From Bombyx mori (taxonomy: Eukaryota > Arthropoda > Insecta > Lepidoptera > Bombycidae): DNA of 64,000 bases. Below the pieces are notes generated by a model. That model made no database searches and was not told the origin of the DNA. It worked only from the letters and a program-made list of their open reading frames with translations. The stretch covers positions 16,804,001 through 16,868,000 of the forward strand of contig NC_085107.1 of assembly GCF_030269925.1 (NCBI RefSeq). The letters run 5' to 3'. The number at the start of each line of letters is the position of its first letter. Within the stretch, counting starts at the first letter, position 1. The translations under genes and the position numbers were made by a program. Shown piece after piece: positions 33,716 to 45,840 of this stretch.

Positions 33716-34977
33716 AAAGATATACTATGATAAATAAATAAAAAGTATTTTACAACTTAAAATGGGTAGTTCAACTTAGATAAGTCACCATTGACCAGCG
33801 TCCCTGGCCTAGGCCACAAGTAATCGGGTGCGATCATTTTGACCTATGACTATATTATCCCTGGGTTAGAAAGAGGCCCAACACTTGTGTTTACACTTTT
33901 CAAATAACTATTCAATTTAAATATGGGATCCTCTCTGCAAAGAGGTATCTTTAAAATAAAGTTAATTCGAGATTCGTGACACCAGAACAAAAAAATATAA
34001 ATTCAAAAATAATATTATTTCTAAATGTAAAACCAAAGTTTTACCTCTGATATCTAGTAAAAGAAAAATAATAGCAAACCAGAAAAACCTATACTTTCAA
34101 TGTAATAATTTCATAATAGTTATAAAGTAAGTATGTGTTTTATTATTTAATATGGCACACTTGAAAAAGTACGTACCTGAAAAAAGAGTACTTCGAACTA
34201 TATTCACAAAGGGTGGTCCTAAAGTTTGTCAACAAAAAACGTTTCGACCTATACTTTTTTATTATTTATTTCTATATAGTTTAGTATTTATTCAGTAATT
34301 AATTCGTAAGCTATTGGAATTCAAAATTTACGCTCGACACTGAATTAATTTATAGAGCGCTAGCTAACGAAAATCCAAGATCTTCCCTGATTTATGTGTC
34401 ATCAATACTTTGTAGATAAATCAAGGGCGTGAAAGCGGAGTTGGTTTAAATATTTGAAGAGAATTTCTGTTTTATTATTGATAAGTTTAACGAACGCCCT
34501 TTTAACTGTTTAAATAAGTTGTACAAAATAATATTTGAAAAAGCTAAATGAATAAAAAATAACTGGAAACAAATCACACACCGTCATACGCCTCCAATTT
34601 AGAATTCCCTGTGTTAAGGGTAACAGAGACTGACAAACATACTTATATATCTAAGTATATATAGATAATAAACATCCAGACAAAGAGCAAACAAACCTGT
34701 TCATCACATTGTCATAATGTTTCCCCGATGTGGGAATCAAATCCACGACCTTCAGCGCAACGACTATGGGCACTACCGAGTTTTTCCAGACGTCTTGGTA
34801 AGCAAGGTAAATGGGTGAATCGCTATGCCAAAAAATAGGATCGGTTACGTAGTATCAGTATTTAAATTATTTCTAGTTTGAAGTGCGTCATTCATGGCGT
34901 ATTCGAGAAGATAAATCTATTCATTTGTGTTTGATATTATGCACTATAGAACTGAGTTTTTTAGAAATCATGTCTCG
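33716..34977. other. Intergenic DNA, nothing recognised
   Basis: AT-rich; no gene or repeat recognised. Confidence 0.4.
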
Positions 34978-35357
34978 GAATCGTCGTGGCCTAAAAGATA
35001 AGACGTTCGGTGCATTCGTGTTGAAGCGATGCACCGGTGTTCGAATCCCGCAGGCGGGTACCAATTTTTCTAATGAAATACGTACTCAACAAATGTTCAC
35101 GATTTACCTCCACGGTGAAGGAATAACATCGTGTAATAAAAGTGAAACCCGCAAAATTATAATTTGCGTAATGACTGGTGGTAGGACCTGTTGTGAAGCA
35201 GTAATGCGTTTCGGTTCGAAGGGTGGGGTAGCCGTTGTAACTATACTGGGACCTTACAACTTATATCTCATTTATTACGTTGTAGATGTCTATGGGCTCC
35301 AGTAACCACTTAACATCAGGTGGGCTGTGAGCTCCCCCATCCACCTAAACAATAAAA
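34978..35357 (+). mobile_element. Near full-length Bm1 SINE
   Basis: Has the tRNA-related head with an A-box-like TGGCCTAAAAG and a B-box GTTCGAATCCC, then the whole Bm1 body to the A-rich tail. About 45 bp are missing in the centre (after 'ggtaggacctgttgtgaa'). It is one of only two copies here with both promoter boxes intact in sense orientation. A 140-codon open frame across it (34883-35305) is accidental. Confidence 0.92.
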
Positions 35358-35455
35358 AAAAGGGGTTGGCGGCATTTACGTCGTTGATATCTATGGCCTC
35401 CGGTAACCACTTAAAATCATATAGGCCGTGAGCTCATCCCATGTAAGCAAAAAAT
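35358..35455 (+). mobile_element. Bm1-type SINE tail, adjacent second copy
   Basis: Directly after the poly(A) of the previous copy, a diverged Bm1 3' tail follows ('ggcatttacgtcgttgatatctatgg', 'ccggtaaccactt'). Confidence 0.75.
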
Positions 35456-36689
35456 TAAATTCCGTTAGAATAATTTCTCAAAAATGGCATTTATTAAATT
35501 AAAGTGAGCTAACAGCATTTAGAACGGCAAAATACTTAATTATATATGATGTTGTTCGCTTTTTTATCATTATTATGTTGGTAAGATTTAAATAAGGAAA
35601 GGACGACCTATGAAACCGCTGGGAAACTTTTGCAACACAAGGCAACTACATTTTAATTTCAAAATGGCTAATTTAACAAAAAAATAATAATATTATAAGA
35701 GTAATATGAAATCATAATTTTAAGTTCATCATAAATGAAACAAACCCCCAAAAATCCAAAAATTAACATTGAGTTTTACATGAAAGATAGGCGATTTAAA
35801 AAAAAAACAGACCTATTAAGACACCTCGCAAATAGGCGTAAATGTATTATTCAGAAACAAATTTACTTACTCCAGTTTGAATCGTTACGGAAAACCGGAT
35901 GTCGCTCTCTATTATCCGGCTAGAACTGACATCGAGCGTGGCGTACTCTACCTGGAGCTATATTTGTTTGCTCAATGGTAAAAAGAGATGGAAACACTAA
36001 AATGAAGTGTCTAAAAAAGCGATTAAGAAAAAAATCCGCGTTAAGTTGCAGGAATGAAATGTAACACGTAATGATGCTGTAATTATACTATATGTGTATA
36101 CAAAAACCAAATTATTAAAATTCTGTTAGTTAAAATGATACGTTTTCCAAAACAATAATGCTGAATGACACTCGTCCTGCATAAGATCAAATAAAGTTAA
36201 ATCTACGCTAACATGTCGAGTAATAAGTAAGTTGTATTTTATTTGTGTAATGATTTCTTCGATATTCGGGAGCTATCGTTTTAATTATGTATTTTTAGTT
36301 GCAAACATTAAAATTGCAGATTGCATTACATCAGTCAGAAATCACTTCCAATAAAATGGTTTTCAAAAATACCTTCCCATATTAAATATATATAATTCGT
36401 ATACTAAAACCAAAGAGTTGGTATCTACATTCGTCAGCCCCTGTGGTGGATATTCAATTATTGGATTTCACAAATCGTCAGTCGAATTGGAGCAGACGGT
36501 CAGACAGCTGAAGCTGTACTTCGATGAATAGTGGTTGAATGTGGCAAATATTGAAGGGACTAAAATATACTGTCATTTAATAACAGGTGAAGAAAAGTTT
36601 GATTAAAATTGTGTTACAGTAAATTTGATAGTTTTTATTTTGTAATAAAAGTCTTTGCCTTTACGTTAAGTGTCCATTAGAAGTGGTAG
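35456..36689. other. Intergenic DNA, nothing recognised
   Basis: Open frame 35735-35923 is Lys-rich because of poly(A) tracts. No gene or repeat recognised. Confidence 0.4.
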
Positions 36690-36772
36690 CTAGAAAAGCT
36701 AGCTAGACGGTAATCACTCACCATCAGGTAGGCCGTATGCTCGTCTGTCTACTAGGGCAATAAAAAAAAAGA
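36690..36772 (+). mobile_element. Second SINE-like family, 3' end
   Basis: Ends 'cggtaatcactcaccatcaggtaggccgtatgctcgtctgtctac.agggcaat' plus poly(A). Reverse-complementary to 23462-23520. Confidence 0.65.
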
Positions 36773-36949
36773 AAAACATTCTAGGTAATTATTGGCATTT
36801 TAATGAAACAGATCTTAATAGAAGTATGTATTATCCGTGTGATTGTATTGCAGTGGAGATAATAGTTCTTTGAGCCTTACATGTATATTGTTAATCAGCA
36901 TAAGTATTAAACTTATAATTAAAACTTATGCTACTTTTTTCTTGTATTT

Positions 36950-37048
36950 GTATGCGGACAACAAGCATACACATCACTTGGTTGTAATCGATCACCGGTC
37001 GCTAATAGACATTAGCAATGCTAGAGACATAGCTATCTACCTACAGAA
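36950..37048 (-). mobile_element. Second SINE-like family, diverged copy
   Basis: 'gtatgcggacaacaagcatacacatcacttgg' and 'gatcaccggtcgctaatagacattagcaatgctagagac' follow the 23.5 kb copy with many changes. It makes up part of a 91-codon open frame (36843-37118) that is therefore not a gene. Confidence 0.55.
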
Positions 37049-37815
37049 GAAAATCAAACACTTCGTAATATTGGAACGAGTGAAAAATATAAATGTAGAT
37101 TTATACGCAGTTTTGTAATTGAAATGTATTTATGCATTGATTCATATTCCATTACAGATGCAGAGAAACATGCAAATATATATTCATAGAGGTTAGTTTT
37201 GAATTTTAAAAAAACTGTCACGTCCATTTAAAATAACTTGTAAATTCGAAAATGTATGAAGATATAAATATGGCTGATTGACGAATCACGAAAGATAAGT
37301 GCGAATCTAAATTGATTCGCTCAGATACCTACATATTTTCTGAAAGCCGTTCGATATTATAATGAGAGCGCCTATTATTTTTTAAATAATTATTTACCCT
37401 AGCGCCTAGCATGAAATTATTCAAGCGTGTTAAGGTTTTTTTTATGCTGAGAAATGGACATATAAAAAATAATAGAGCACTATTAATTATATTATAAAAG
37501 AAAAAATATACACGATAATGACGTCAAACAGACACAGGAATCAAGAAACGAAAGAAGATTTTTTTCCGGTTTACTTCACTTTACTAGCTCTACTTCTAGC
37601 TAGCTACGTGCTTGAGTGGTTTCTGAAGCACGTAGACACCATAACGTGAATGCCACTATCCACCTGGAGACATGTGGTCTATACCAGAATGCACAAACTT
37701 GAGAAGAGCAGGAACGTAATAAGGTAAGAGCTTCAGTACATTTTTAGATTATTTTAGATTTAGTCCTGACTCCAAACAAAGTCTTTAGTCCTGATACATT
37801 TTTACATCATTCCCA

Positions 37816-37817
<2 letters not shown>
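37049..37817. other. Intergenic DNA with an old Bm1 relic
   Basis: 37590-37695 ('gtgcttgagtggtttctgaagcacgtagacaccataacgtgaatgccactatccacctggagacat') follows minus-strand Bm1 with heavy divergence. Nothing else recognised. Confidence 0.5.
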
Positions 37818-37851
<34 letters not shown>

Positions 37852-37855
37852 TATA
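37818..37855. repeat. (AT)n microsatellite
   Basis: About fifteen uninterrupted AT dinucleotides followed by a slightly imperfect AT-rich continuation. Confidence 0.95.
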
Positions 37856-40174
37856 GCAGAGCTTAAAATTTAGTTTCGTAACTATTTCGAAGCATTTCTT
37901 GAACAAAATGGAAGCATTTATTCCAAGATAACATAAAATGATTACCTACTTTTTTCCCGCAAGTCGCTGAAGAACCATTTAGTCGCCCTAAAGTTCCTCG
38001 GTGGCGGAATAAACCGTTTACCATTTTATAATTTATTCATTGCTTTAACAATAACTCAACATAATGGAGATGCTTCACTGAAGAGCAATTTTAACGTAGC
38101 CTTGGTTGTGATCTAATACTTTCATATAAATTATGATACTTTGTTTGAATAATGACCGATCGAAGGCATACATGTTTGACGTACATTGCACGCTTTCTTT
38201 GGTCGTTCGAAAGTTGGACTTTATATTATGTTTCGAGTTTGTAGAGCTATCGTAATCGTGAACAACTTTGTCATTTACAAAATTGCTTTCTTAGAGTAGT
38301 TTCAGTAATTGTTTTTAAACTTTTATTGGTTTCAAGAAATAAATTAAAGTTCCTCGATGCTGCTGCTGTTTACTGTTGAAAAAATAAATAATAGACTAAG
38401 CCACGGCGTAGGACTACGCACACAACGTATTGTACATATTTTATTACTAATGAAACTCGGCCCAGCTCCAATGTGATTATTAAATCAGGTCCCTGAAACT
38501 GCGATACTTTAAGACAAAAAATGTTTTTGTATGGAAACTAGCGACATCTAGTAGCGGATGCCCCTAAGCGTATATTATGTTGTTAAAGTTAACGCATTTA
38601 ATTATTGTATAACTAAACACAGAAAATAAAATATTAATAAAATTAATAAATCATACAAGTCTTTGTTTGTTATAGACAAATTGATTAAATTTTATCAATT
38701 TGTGGTTTCTGAAAATTTCGTAAATCCTTCATTAAAAATTAAATATAGGATAGGTAATATATTACTGCCATCTACAGGAGCAATGAGAAACTAATCGAAG
38801 CGAAGCTATCCACTGGCCGACGCCTGTAAACATTTTTGTTGAGTGCTTGAGTTGCTTATCTATAGCTAATTTATGTGTATTATCTATGGTACTAGGTACA
38901 AATATAAGTACCTAACAACCTAGGAACCTAACAAAAGACAAACATATCAAACTTAATTTATATTTTTATTGAAGATGTTGTTTTTATTACTCTCCTAAAA
39001 TATTTGTAGAATTTAAACTATATTTTCTTAGATTTTTTATTTAATTCTAGTTAATTTATTCTACTAGCTTTAAATGAAAGTTGCTTAGATTTTACATTCC
39101 AAATAACTTATCACCTATTGGAATTATATCCTAGATCTTTATAAATGACTACATATACCTCTTTGAAATATAGTAAAAGCAGTCAGCATAGAAAATTCGG
39201 TAAAAGATTTATTTACATTTTGAAATTAGCAATGATGACAGACGAGTTTGTGACCTACCGGTTTTCACGACTATGTCACTACACGACTTCGAACATTATT
39301 GTCGTATAAAGATTGATATCTCATTTCCCCGGGGAATATTCAGGGAGAGAATTTGATTCCACTTTTAATTTTCGAGATGCATCAGGGAGGTAAGCGGCTC
39401 AAAATAAAAGAGGTGAATTTGTATTGGTCGGGTCTACTATTCTATTCAACAAATCAAAGCTGGAAAAAATAAAATTGAATAGCATTAGATCGTCCATTTA
39501 TATACAGAATTGAAAACAGTAAACTATTGTTGCAATAGTACATTGATTACGCTACATTATGTATATTTCATCCAATTGCATTATACTTTTGTATGGCGTA
39601 ATTCTCAGTTCTCTTACTTAAACTTTGTTTGAAACTGGTAATTGGTTTTATGGTTATGTTTTGTTTAGAACAGTGGAATTTAAAGTGAAAGACTTGTTAG
39701 ACTCTTTGCTTCGAGAGCAAAAGTTTTATAGAAAACGAATGAACCATATCCGTTTACCGATGTAAAGAAACATGTGGGTATAAATGTTTTTTCTAGATCA
39801 TATGAATGAATTTGAAAAGGGACATCAGGTTCGAATGTACTTTTGAATATAAAATCTTTGCTATTTGAAGGGTTTGTATAAGAATAAAACAAAGTTTCAT
39901 TAGTAATATTATTATTTTCCCCTCAAGCCAATCTACTACGATGTGACGTAACGCTTGTAAACACGGACTTATCTGAATACAAAAATATAAATCACACAAT
40001 CCCGAATTATTTTTCCGTCTAATACTCGTAAAGATGGCTCGCCGAATGCAGATTATAATATGTAACAGTTGTTTTTGAAGCACCTGGTTTAACTTATAAA
40101 CTGTACATCATGCGAGTACCAAAGAGTCGTACTTCCTGTAGAATCGTTCGTTTCTGTGTTGGCTTAAAAATTGA
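37856..40174. other. AT-rich DNA, nothing recognised
   Basis: Frames at 39680-39892 and 39793-40083 (minus) overlap each other and show no conserved motif. The motifs 'gcgacatctagtagcgg' (38550) and 'tgccatctacaggagc' (38767) hint at ends of an unidentified element. Confidence 0.4.
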
Positions 40175-40715
40175 ATTGAACTCGCTATTTTCCGCGACGG
40201 ATCTCGGCCGGTGTCCCACAAGGCTCCGTTTTTAAACCATAAGTATACAACATATCCCGGCCGCCGGTGACCTACTTAGCCGTCGCTCCTGATACAGCTA
40301 TCTACTACTTGAGTAGGAAGATGTCTCGTCTCGAATTAGGCGCGGTAACTTATACCGAGGGCCAAGTACCTAGGCGTCACCCACTGACAAATGGATGATA
40401 TTCGGCACGGTCCGAGTGTAGGGCCGAGCCTCGTTCCTACTCAATCGACTCTACCCCATGATCTAGAAGCGAAGTGTATTGTCCCTTCACAACAAGGTGA
40501 CACTCAATAAAACCTGCACTAGGTACGTGAAAAATGTCTATCTTCACGACGGATTAAATTTTGATACACAAGTAAAGTAGCGTCAGAAGGCTACTTCGAC
40601 AAAGAGGCGCGTCACAAAAGCCCAGTTACCGTGGCCACTGCTAATTACATGTCTTAAAGTCTCCTTGAGGATGGTTATGAACCGAAAGGTCATAAACACC
40701 TCAACTCGAAACATA
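40175..40715 (+). pseudogene. Old jockey-clade reverse transcriptase pseudogene
   Basis: Translated in changing frames, the region keeps RT landmarks in the right order: ISAGVPQGSV (40201-40230), PPVTYLAV followed by a damaged catalytic box then TAIYY (about 40261-40310), a KYLGV-type segment near 40360, RLYPM-like and NKVTLYKTC-like segments (40440-40520), the LHDGLNFD-type segment (about 40540) and ASEGYFDKEARH near 40590. The FADD catalytic box has lost a codon and reads A-P-D. Many frameshifts and stops; no 3' UTR or target duplication seen. Much older than the copy at 30 kb. Confidence 0.75.
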
Positions 40716-41332
40716 ACGTCGATGTCTCAATTTTACTCTCTCAATCCAACTCAATTCGATCTCAAGTCTGAGCATGGCCGATGGTTTTCCAGTTGACGTA
40801 TACCGCAATTTCGCTAACCCGTTTATTCGTAGATACCAATCTAGAAGAGCACTGGAAAATCAACCATAACTTTTTGTGATTGAAAGCATTTTTCATTACG
40901 ACTTCCAGTTTTGATGTATTTTATATCGTTGTGAAAAACGCACCGCGAACATTTTGCAATTAAAATCACAGTACCTTTTGCAATGCAACGGAGTATCGAA
41001 CGCAATATCCCTATTCGACTATCGGAATCAAACGTTTATTCACGGCATTGATCGTTACTCGATTAATTATTTATTGCGCCATACGATTTTGACGAGCGCA
41101 ATGCGCCATTAGATGGGTTTTAATTAACATCTCTTTTTAATGTTCTAGATGATCAGACATTGAGTTTTTTGATTATATCATTAAAATCTCAATAGCTGTA
41201 GTACAGTGTTCTACTTTTACTCTCTCAGTGGAAACGCCTGGTTGCTTCGCGGCATGAATATACAAAGTCCTGGTATCCATTCTAGTGGGCTGACTACCTT
41301 AATAACCCATAATTCTTAGACAACATGTAGGG
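40716..41332. other. Intergenic DNA, nothing recognised
   Basis: No gene or repeat recognised. Confidence 0.4.
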
Positions 41333-41765
41333 GTTTTTTTTATTGCTAACATGGGTGGACGAACTCACAGCCCACTTGGTGTTAAGCGGTTACTGGAGCC
41401 CATAGACATCCACAACGTAAATGCGCCACCCGCCTTGAGATATAAGTTCTAAGGCCTCAAGTATAGTTACAACGGCTGCCCCACCCTTCAAACCGAAACG
41501 CATTACTACTTCACGGCAGAAATAGGTGGTGGTACCCATCCGCGCGGACTCACAAGAGGTCCTGCCACCAGTAATTACGCAAATTATAATTTTGCGGGTT
41601 TGATTTTTATTACACGATTGTATTCCTTCACCGTGGAAGTCAATCGTGAACCTTTGTTGAGTACGTATTTCATTAGAGAAATTGGCACCCGCCTGAGAGT
41701 CGAACACCGGTGCATAGCTCAACACGAATGCACCGGACGTCTTATCTGTTAGGCCACGACGACTT
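41333..41765 (-). mobile_element. Full-length Bm1 SINE
   Basis: The most complete copy in the window (about 430 bp): tail at 41333, tRNA-related head ending near 41765 with 'ggccacgacgactt'. The B-box reads 'gttcgactctc' on the minus strand, changed from the usual 'gttcgaatccc', so internal Pol III promotion may be weakened. A 111-codon open frame through it is accidental. Confidence 0.95.
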
Positions 41766-42417
41766 CGACTGGTTAGAAATTTGTTGAAAATCTACTGCTG
41801 CGTATTATAATTTTATCATGTTTTTATCTCTTTGTCTCATGTGTCTCATATTTTTATTCTTAAAGTAGCTCACATTGCTGATGCTACTGTTTTTACTATT
41901 GAGCTGGGAGGTGTGGATTTTTTGCGTTATAATTAAAGAAGATGGATTTTTACATAATATAATAATAAACATGACTTATATTTCGTAAGTGAACTCTCTA
42001 TAATATCCGATTTAAAGGGTTGAATATCTTGTAGAACTTTTACATTTTCCACGGACTCGTTGGGAGTTTAAAGAGGAAGCTTTTTTAAAACGCAAATCCA
42101 CAATGCATAATAATAGGTATAACGAGAAAATAATGCTCCAGCTCTGCGATTTCGAGAAATGATTCACCGCTTGGCCGTGACTTGAGCGATACTCGATGGT
42201 TACAGCCAAGCGTATTAGCAGGTGTTGTTATGATTATAGTAAAGGCAATTAATTAATTACCATGTAAAATAATCAATCAATTTTAAATAATGTAAATAAA
42301 ATACAATTAATTAAAATATAAACTTCATAATAACTGTGATACAGTAATTATTTTGAAAAGGTTCAGACTCCATTTTTTTTTATATATTCTTTACTGTAAA
42401 CATAAAGTGAATCCGAC
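41766..42417. other. Intergenic DNA, nothing recognised
   Basis: AT-rich; no gene or repeat recognised. Confidence 0.4.
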
Positions 42418-42560
42418 CAGATCCGCACCGCTCTTGATTCCACGTTTCACAACGCTCTCTACACCGCCAGAGACAAGAATAAATGGAGAAAGATCGTGCG
42501 TGGGAAGGTTATTCAAAAGGGTGGTCACGACCCTCAGCAATGAGGAATACGACGCAAGGA
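42418..42560 (+). mobile_element. LINE ORF2 C-terminal scrap
   Basis: 42418-42543 encodes 41 residues ending in a stop: ALDSTFHNALYTARDKNKW, a basic stretch, GGHDPQQ and stop, followed by 'ggaatacgacgcaaggaggagg'. The ARD...W...V...GGHDPQQ-stop ending is typical of a lepidopteran LINE family (RTE/BovB-like by resemblance). No 3' tail of any length remains. Confidence 0.7.
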
Positions 42561-43297
42561 GGAGGAAAGTGAATTATGGATATTCGACGGGTAGTATTAT
42601 AAGTCTTAGGTTATTTACACGCTCTGATTAGCGGGGTATGTTTGTATGTAAAGGAATCTTTGAACATCATTTACACCGATTTCAAACGTCCTATTAAGTC
42701 AAAAATTTCTCACGTACGAAACACCCATACTATAATTTTATAACCTTCTCTCTAATATTCTGACCAGTTTCAAGAGGATTTGATACTTAAACGTGTTTTT
42801 TGAGTTCTTAAGTTACATTTAAATCATTTTTATTTAATTTCTGGATCGAGGATTTCCAGTAAAACATACACGATAAGAAATATGAGGTTGAACTATTTTA
42901 CATTACAGTAATGGTTCTATAATCATTTTTCGATTAGTAGTAGAAAAGTGACAGTAAACGCGCGGACTTGCATCACGACTCACACTGCGTATACATTTTC
43001 TGAATCCGAAATAAAATACGTTCTTGTTTACTTTGATAATTTTTTAAGTAATTTAAAAAAAAACAGCAAATCTTCTTGATACTGGCCAGGATATTAGAGC
43101 GGAGCAATTTAAACATACGTATTTTCACACTAATAGATAGCGGAGCAGTCACACAGTAATTCACTGTATGTATTCAGTAGTAATCTAACTGTAAATTTAT
43201 CTTCGAATAGGTACTTTGAAAATAGGATTCAAAACAACAGCGTGCATTTTCCCTTGTGTTACAAAGAAATGAAAAAAAAAATACAAAACGAACATAC
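42561..43297. other. Probable intron of the minus-strand gene
   Basis: Lies immediately 3' (minus sense) of a strong donor at 43296-43297, so it should be intronic. No further exon on the minus strand was identified here or further left. Confidence 0.45.
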
Positions 43298-44957
43298 CTT
43301 TTTTTGAATTTTCGTTGAAAATTCTCTGTATTTCGCCAGCTTCCGAGCCACTCTCCGACTCTGAATATACAGAATGGCCTCCTCCAGGTAAATGAATTAA
43401 TTTCGTATTGTTTATGACATGCGTTTTTTTTCCGACACCAACACTTGTTGTTCTAACAGGAGGCAAGGGTGGAGTCCTTACATTATCAGTCAAATTAACA
43501 CACTGTGGAGCACTCAACACTTTCCTGGGATTATGTCCTAAGTAATTAACTTTGTTGTTTTTGACGTTTTGTTCCTCAAGATTAACTTGTTTATTGTGCA
43601 TATCAGGTTGAAACACTCTCCTTTCTTGCAATGAAATGGGCGATAAAGTAAGTAATTTTTCTGGATTCCTATAAATGATTTCTGGTTCCATAGAGGAACG
43701 ATTTTTTATAAAAGTATCAGTGCGTCTTTCGGGGGCTCCTCTTTTAAAAGAAGCTTGAGCATAAACTGGTTGTTTCGTGTAACTTCGGAAATCTTGACCA
43801 CGTGGGAGGCTGTAGCTTCTAGGTTCTACAGTAAATGAATTCGGAGAACTACAATTCGATAATGTAGAAGCATTTCGAGCAGAACCTCTTAGTGACTGCT
43901 TAAGCAAATATTCATCTTCTTTCTGGCGCATTTCTCTCAATTTTTGCCAGTAAAACGCTTCAACTTTTTGCCTCGTTTTTTCTTTTTCGTTTTCTTCAGG
44001 TCTAGGCCCTTCATTTTGTGATGTAGGAGTAGACTGGTAATTAAAATCCGATCTTGATGGTGACAAAGGTCTGTTGCGTTGACCGGTTCTGTTCAACGAA
44101 TTCCTTTTTTCCTCGATTTCGATCATGTTTCTTCTCAAATGGCCGTATGGAGAAACCGTCTTAGGCATGGATGGTATCTTATGCGTTACGGGCATTGGAG
44201 ACGTCGGTGCTGAGTAATTATATGGTTTCTTCACATTTGTCTGGCTTACTTCCTTTTTTACTTCATGACAATTTCCTTCCTTTTCTAGAGACAGGCTTCG
44301 AGCTCTAGTCGGCTGTATAGTACGCACTTCTGCTTCTTTTTTCGGAGATATTAAGAATTTTGTGCTGACTCTTTTTATTTCAGCACCAACAGATGCAGGA
44401 TTCACTTGAGCCTGCGACGCCTTATAAATTTCAATTTCATCCAAAGGCGATATTTTATCAGACAGCTTCTCGAGTGAATGGTAATAAACGTCTGGGTAGA
44501 GTGAATTATCGTAATTAGTGTTCGCCGTCGGATGAACCATTTCGTTCTGGGGCTTCGGAGGTACCTGCGGTCTGGCCGCGTAATGCGAGCACTCTTTTCC
44601 GACGAAACGTGCAACCGGTTCGTTTAAATGGAGATTTCTATTTTTGACACTCTCAGAAACAAGCGTGCTACTCGACGAATGATTGCTCGGTATATCGATG
44701 TTCAAGGTTTCATTATCGGATTGTATGTTTGTTGTCGTTAAATTTTCATATATTCGCTCGCTATCGTCTCCTTGAGCATACTTATCTGATCTTATCGATC
44801 GTGGGCTCTGATATTGATTGCTTATTGACAAATCAGCGTTACATTTCAAGGTCGACTTCGAATCTTTGCTCGTCTTTCCTCTTGTTTTACTCGAGAAAAA
44901 TAAATTTGGAAACAACTTCCGGAAACTTCCGGTTTTCTTTTTATTATTTTCTGACAT
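43298..44957 (-). CDS. Large coding exon of an unnamed disordered scaffold-like protein
   Basis: The ATG at 44957-44955 opens 553 codons plus one base (phase 1) to AAAG|GTATGT at 43298/43297. An acceptor (TTACTTTTCAG) ends at 44980, 22 bases before the ATG, so this is the first coding exon after a 5' UTR intron. The start is MSENNKKKTGSFRKLFP. The protein is Ser/Asn/Lys-rich and mostly disordered, with SH3-ligand-like prolines RPQVPPKPQ (about residue 130) and TPPLPPVR (about residue 500), a short charged helix KVEAFYWQKLREMRQKEDEY (about residues 335-355) and an acidic patch SESESGSEAGEI near the end. No signal peptide, membrane segment or catalytic domain. Likely a cytoplasmic or cortical adaptor (inference). 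Reading on past the donor gives 33 hydrophobic intron-coded residues and a stop, which should be excluded. Confidence 0.85.
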
Positions 44958-44979
44958 TTTCAAGAATATCAGGTTTTAT

Positions 44980-45640
44980 CTGAAAAGTAAAAATGTTTTA
45001 AATAAACATTGACAAAGCACAATAACTACCCACTTTTCATATTTTTATAGAAACACTGGAATAACTAATATTTTGTTATAGGAGTTACGCGAAAATGTAT
45101 AGAGGTAATTCTAGGCTAGGCAACGTTACGGTGTGTAGCTGCCAATTAGCGATCTCTGAGTCTAATTGAACGTTTGCTGCTTCATATATATCGATAGCTA
45201 AAATATATCGTTATTCATTCTCTTTTCAGCTATAACCACAGCGATATATGCATAAGTAAACGAATCATAGTGTTCCCGATGCCGTCAATAACTTTAATTT
45301 ATTATTAGAGACAATAAGCGCACGGCAAGTAATTAGCATTTGACAATATTAAAAACACGATTGTAAGTTTTAATACTATTTCACCACAGTTGCTTGAATT
45401 TTTTACGTCTTTAATGGGCAATATTATCTTCGTTACGGGTTTTTCTCGTACGTTTGATATACAACTTAACGATATGCACTAAAATAATTACCTATAGTGG
45501 CAGTATCTTCAATGCTTGTGGAATATTAAAACAGTATTCCGATCTTGAAATCAAACCACACTGCGCATAATAGAGTCGAAAACCCCTATAATTCTATGGA
45601 AAAACGTAATTGATTTTAGAAGTTTTAATTGCTTTGTTTT
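44980..45640. other. Intron or 5' region of the minus-strand gene
   Basis: Starts at the acceptor of the coding exon (minus sense). The 5' UTR exon was not located. No repeat recognised. Confidence 0.45.
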
Positions 45641-45840
45641 TTATTACGCATGTGGGATAAGCTGGCACCCCACCTATCTGGTATTCAGTGGATACCGGAG
45701 CTCACAGCGCGAATATTGCCCCTAACTTGAGTTGTGTCAGTTACCGAAACCTCAAGTTAATTTTATAACGCGCAATGGAAATTTGAAGGATGGTAGTCAC
45801 CAAGTCATAATGCGAGTTCAAAATACTCCCACTAAGAACG
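45641..45840 (-). mobile_element. Bm1-type SINE, old diverged copy
   Basis: 'ttttattacgcatgtgggataagctggcaccccacc', 'gtggataccggagctcacag' and 'ggatggtagtcaccaagtcataatgcg' follow minus-strand Bm1 with many substitutions and indels. Confidence 0.6.

Noticed and set aside
34978..35060. tRNA gene at the Bm1 head
   Set aside because: It has A- and B-box-like words, but the sequence continues into the SINE body and does not fold into a full tRNA; the same head recurs at other Bm1 copies.
34883..35305. 140-codon plus-strand open frame
   Set aside because: Most of it is a Bm1 SINE; a matching 111-codon frame is found in the antisense Bm1 at 41.4 kb.
36843..37118. 91-codon plus-strand frame
   Set aside because: Half of it is a diverged copy of the second SINE-like family.
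37818..37855. CRISPR or regulatory array
   Set aside because: It is a plain (AT)n microsatellite.
42353..42631. 92-codon plus-strand frame starting MKRFRLHFF
   Set aside because: It is out of frame with the LINE ORF tail at 42418-42543, which explains the coding-like composition.
43197..43297. Last 33 residues of the 588-codon minus-strand frame
   Set aside because: They follow a consensus AAAG|GTATGT donor and are hydrophobic, intron-like sequence.
44402..45012. Small frames overlapping the large minus-strand exon
   Set aside because: Shorter, in other frames or on the opposite strand, and without splice or start signals; shadows of the 553-codon exon.
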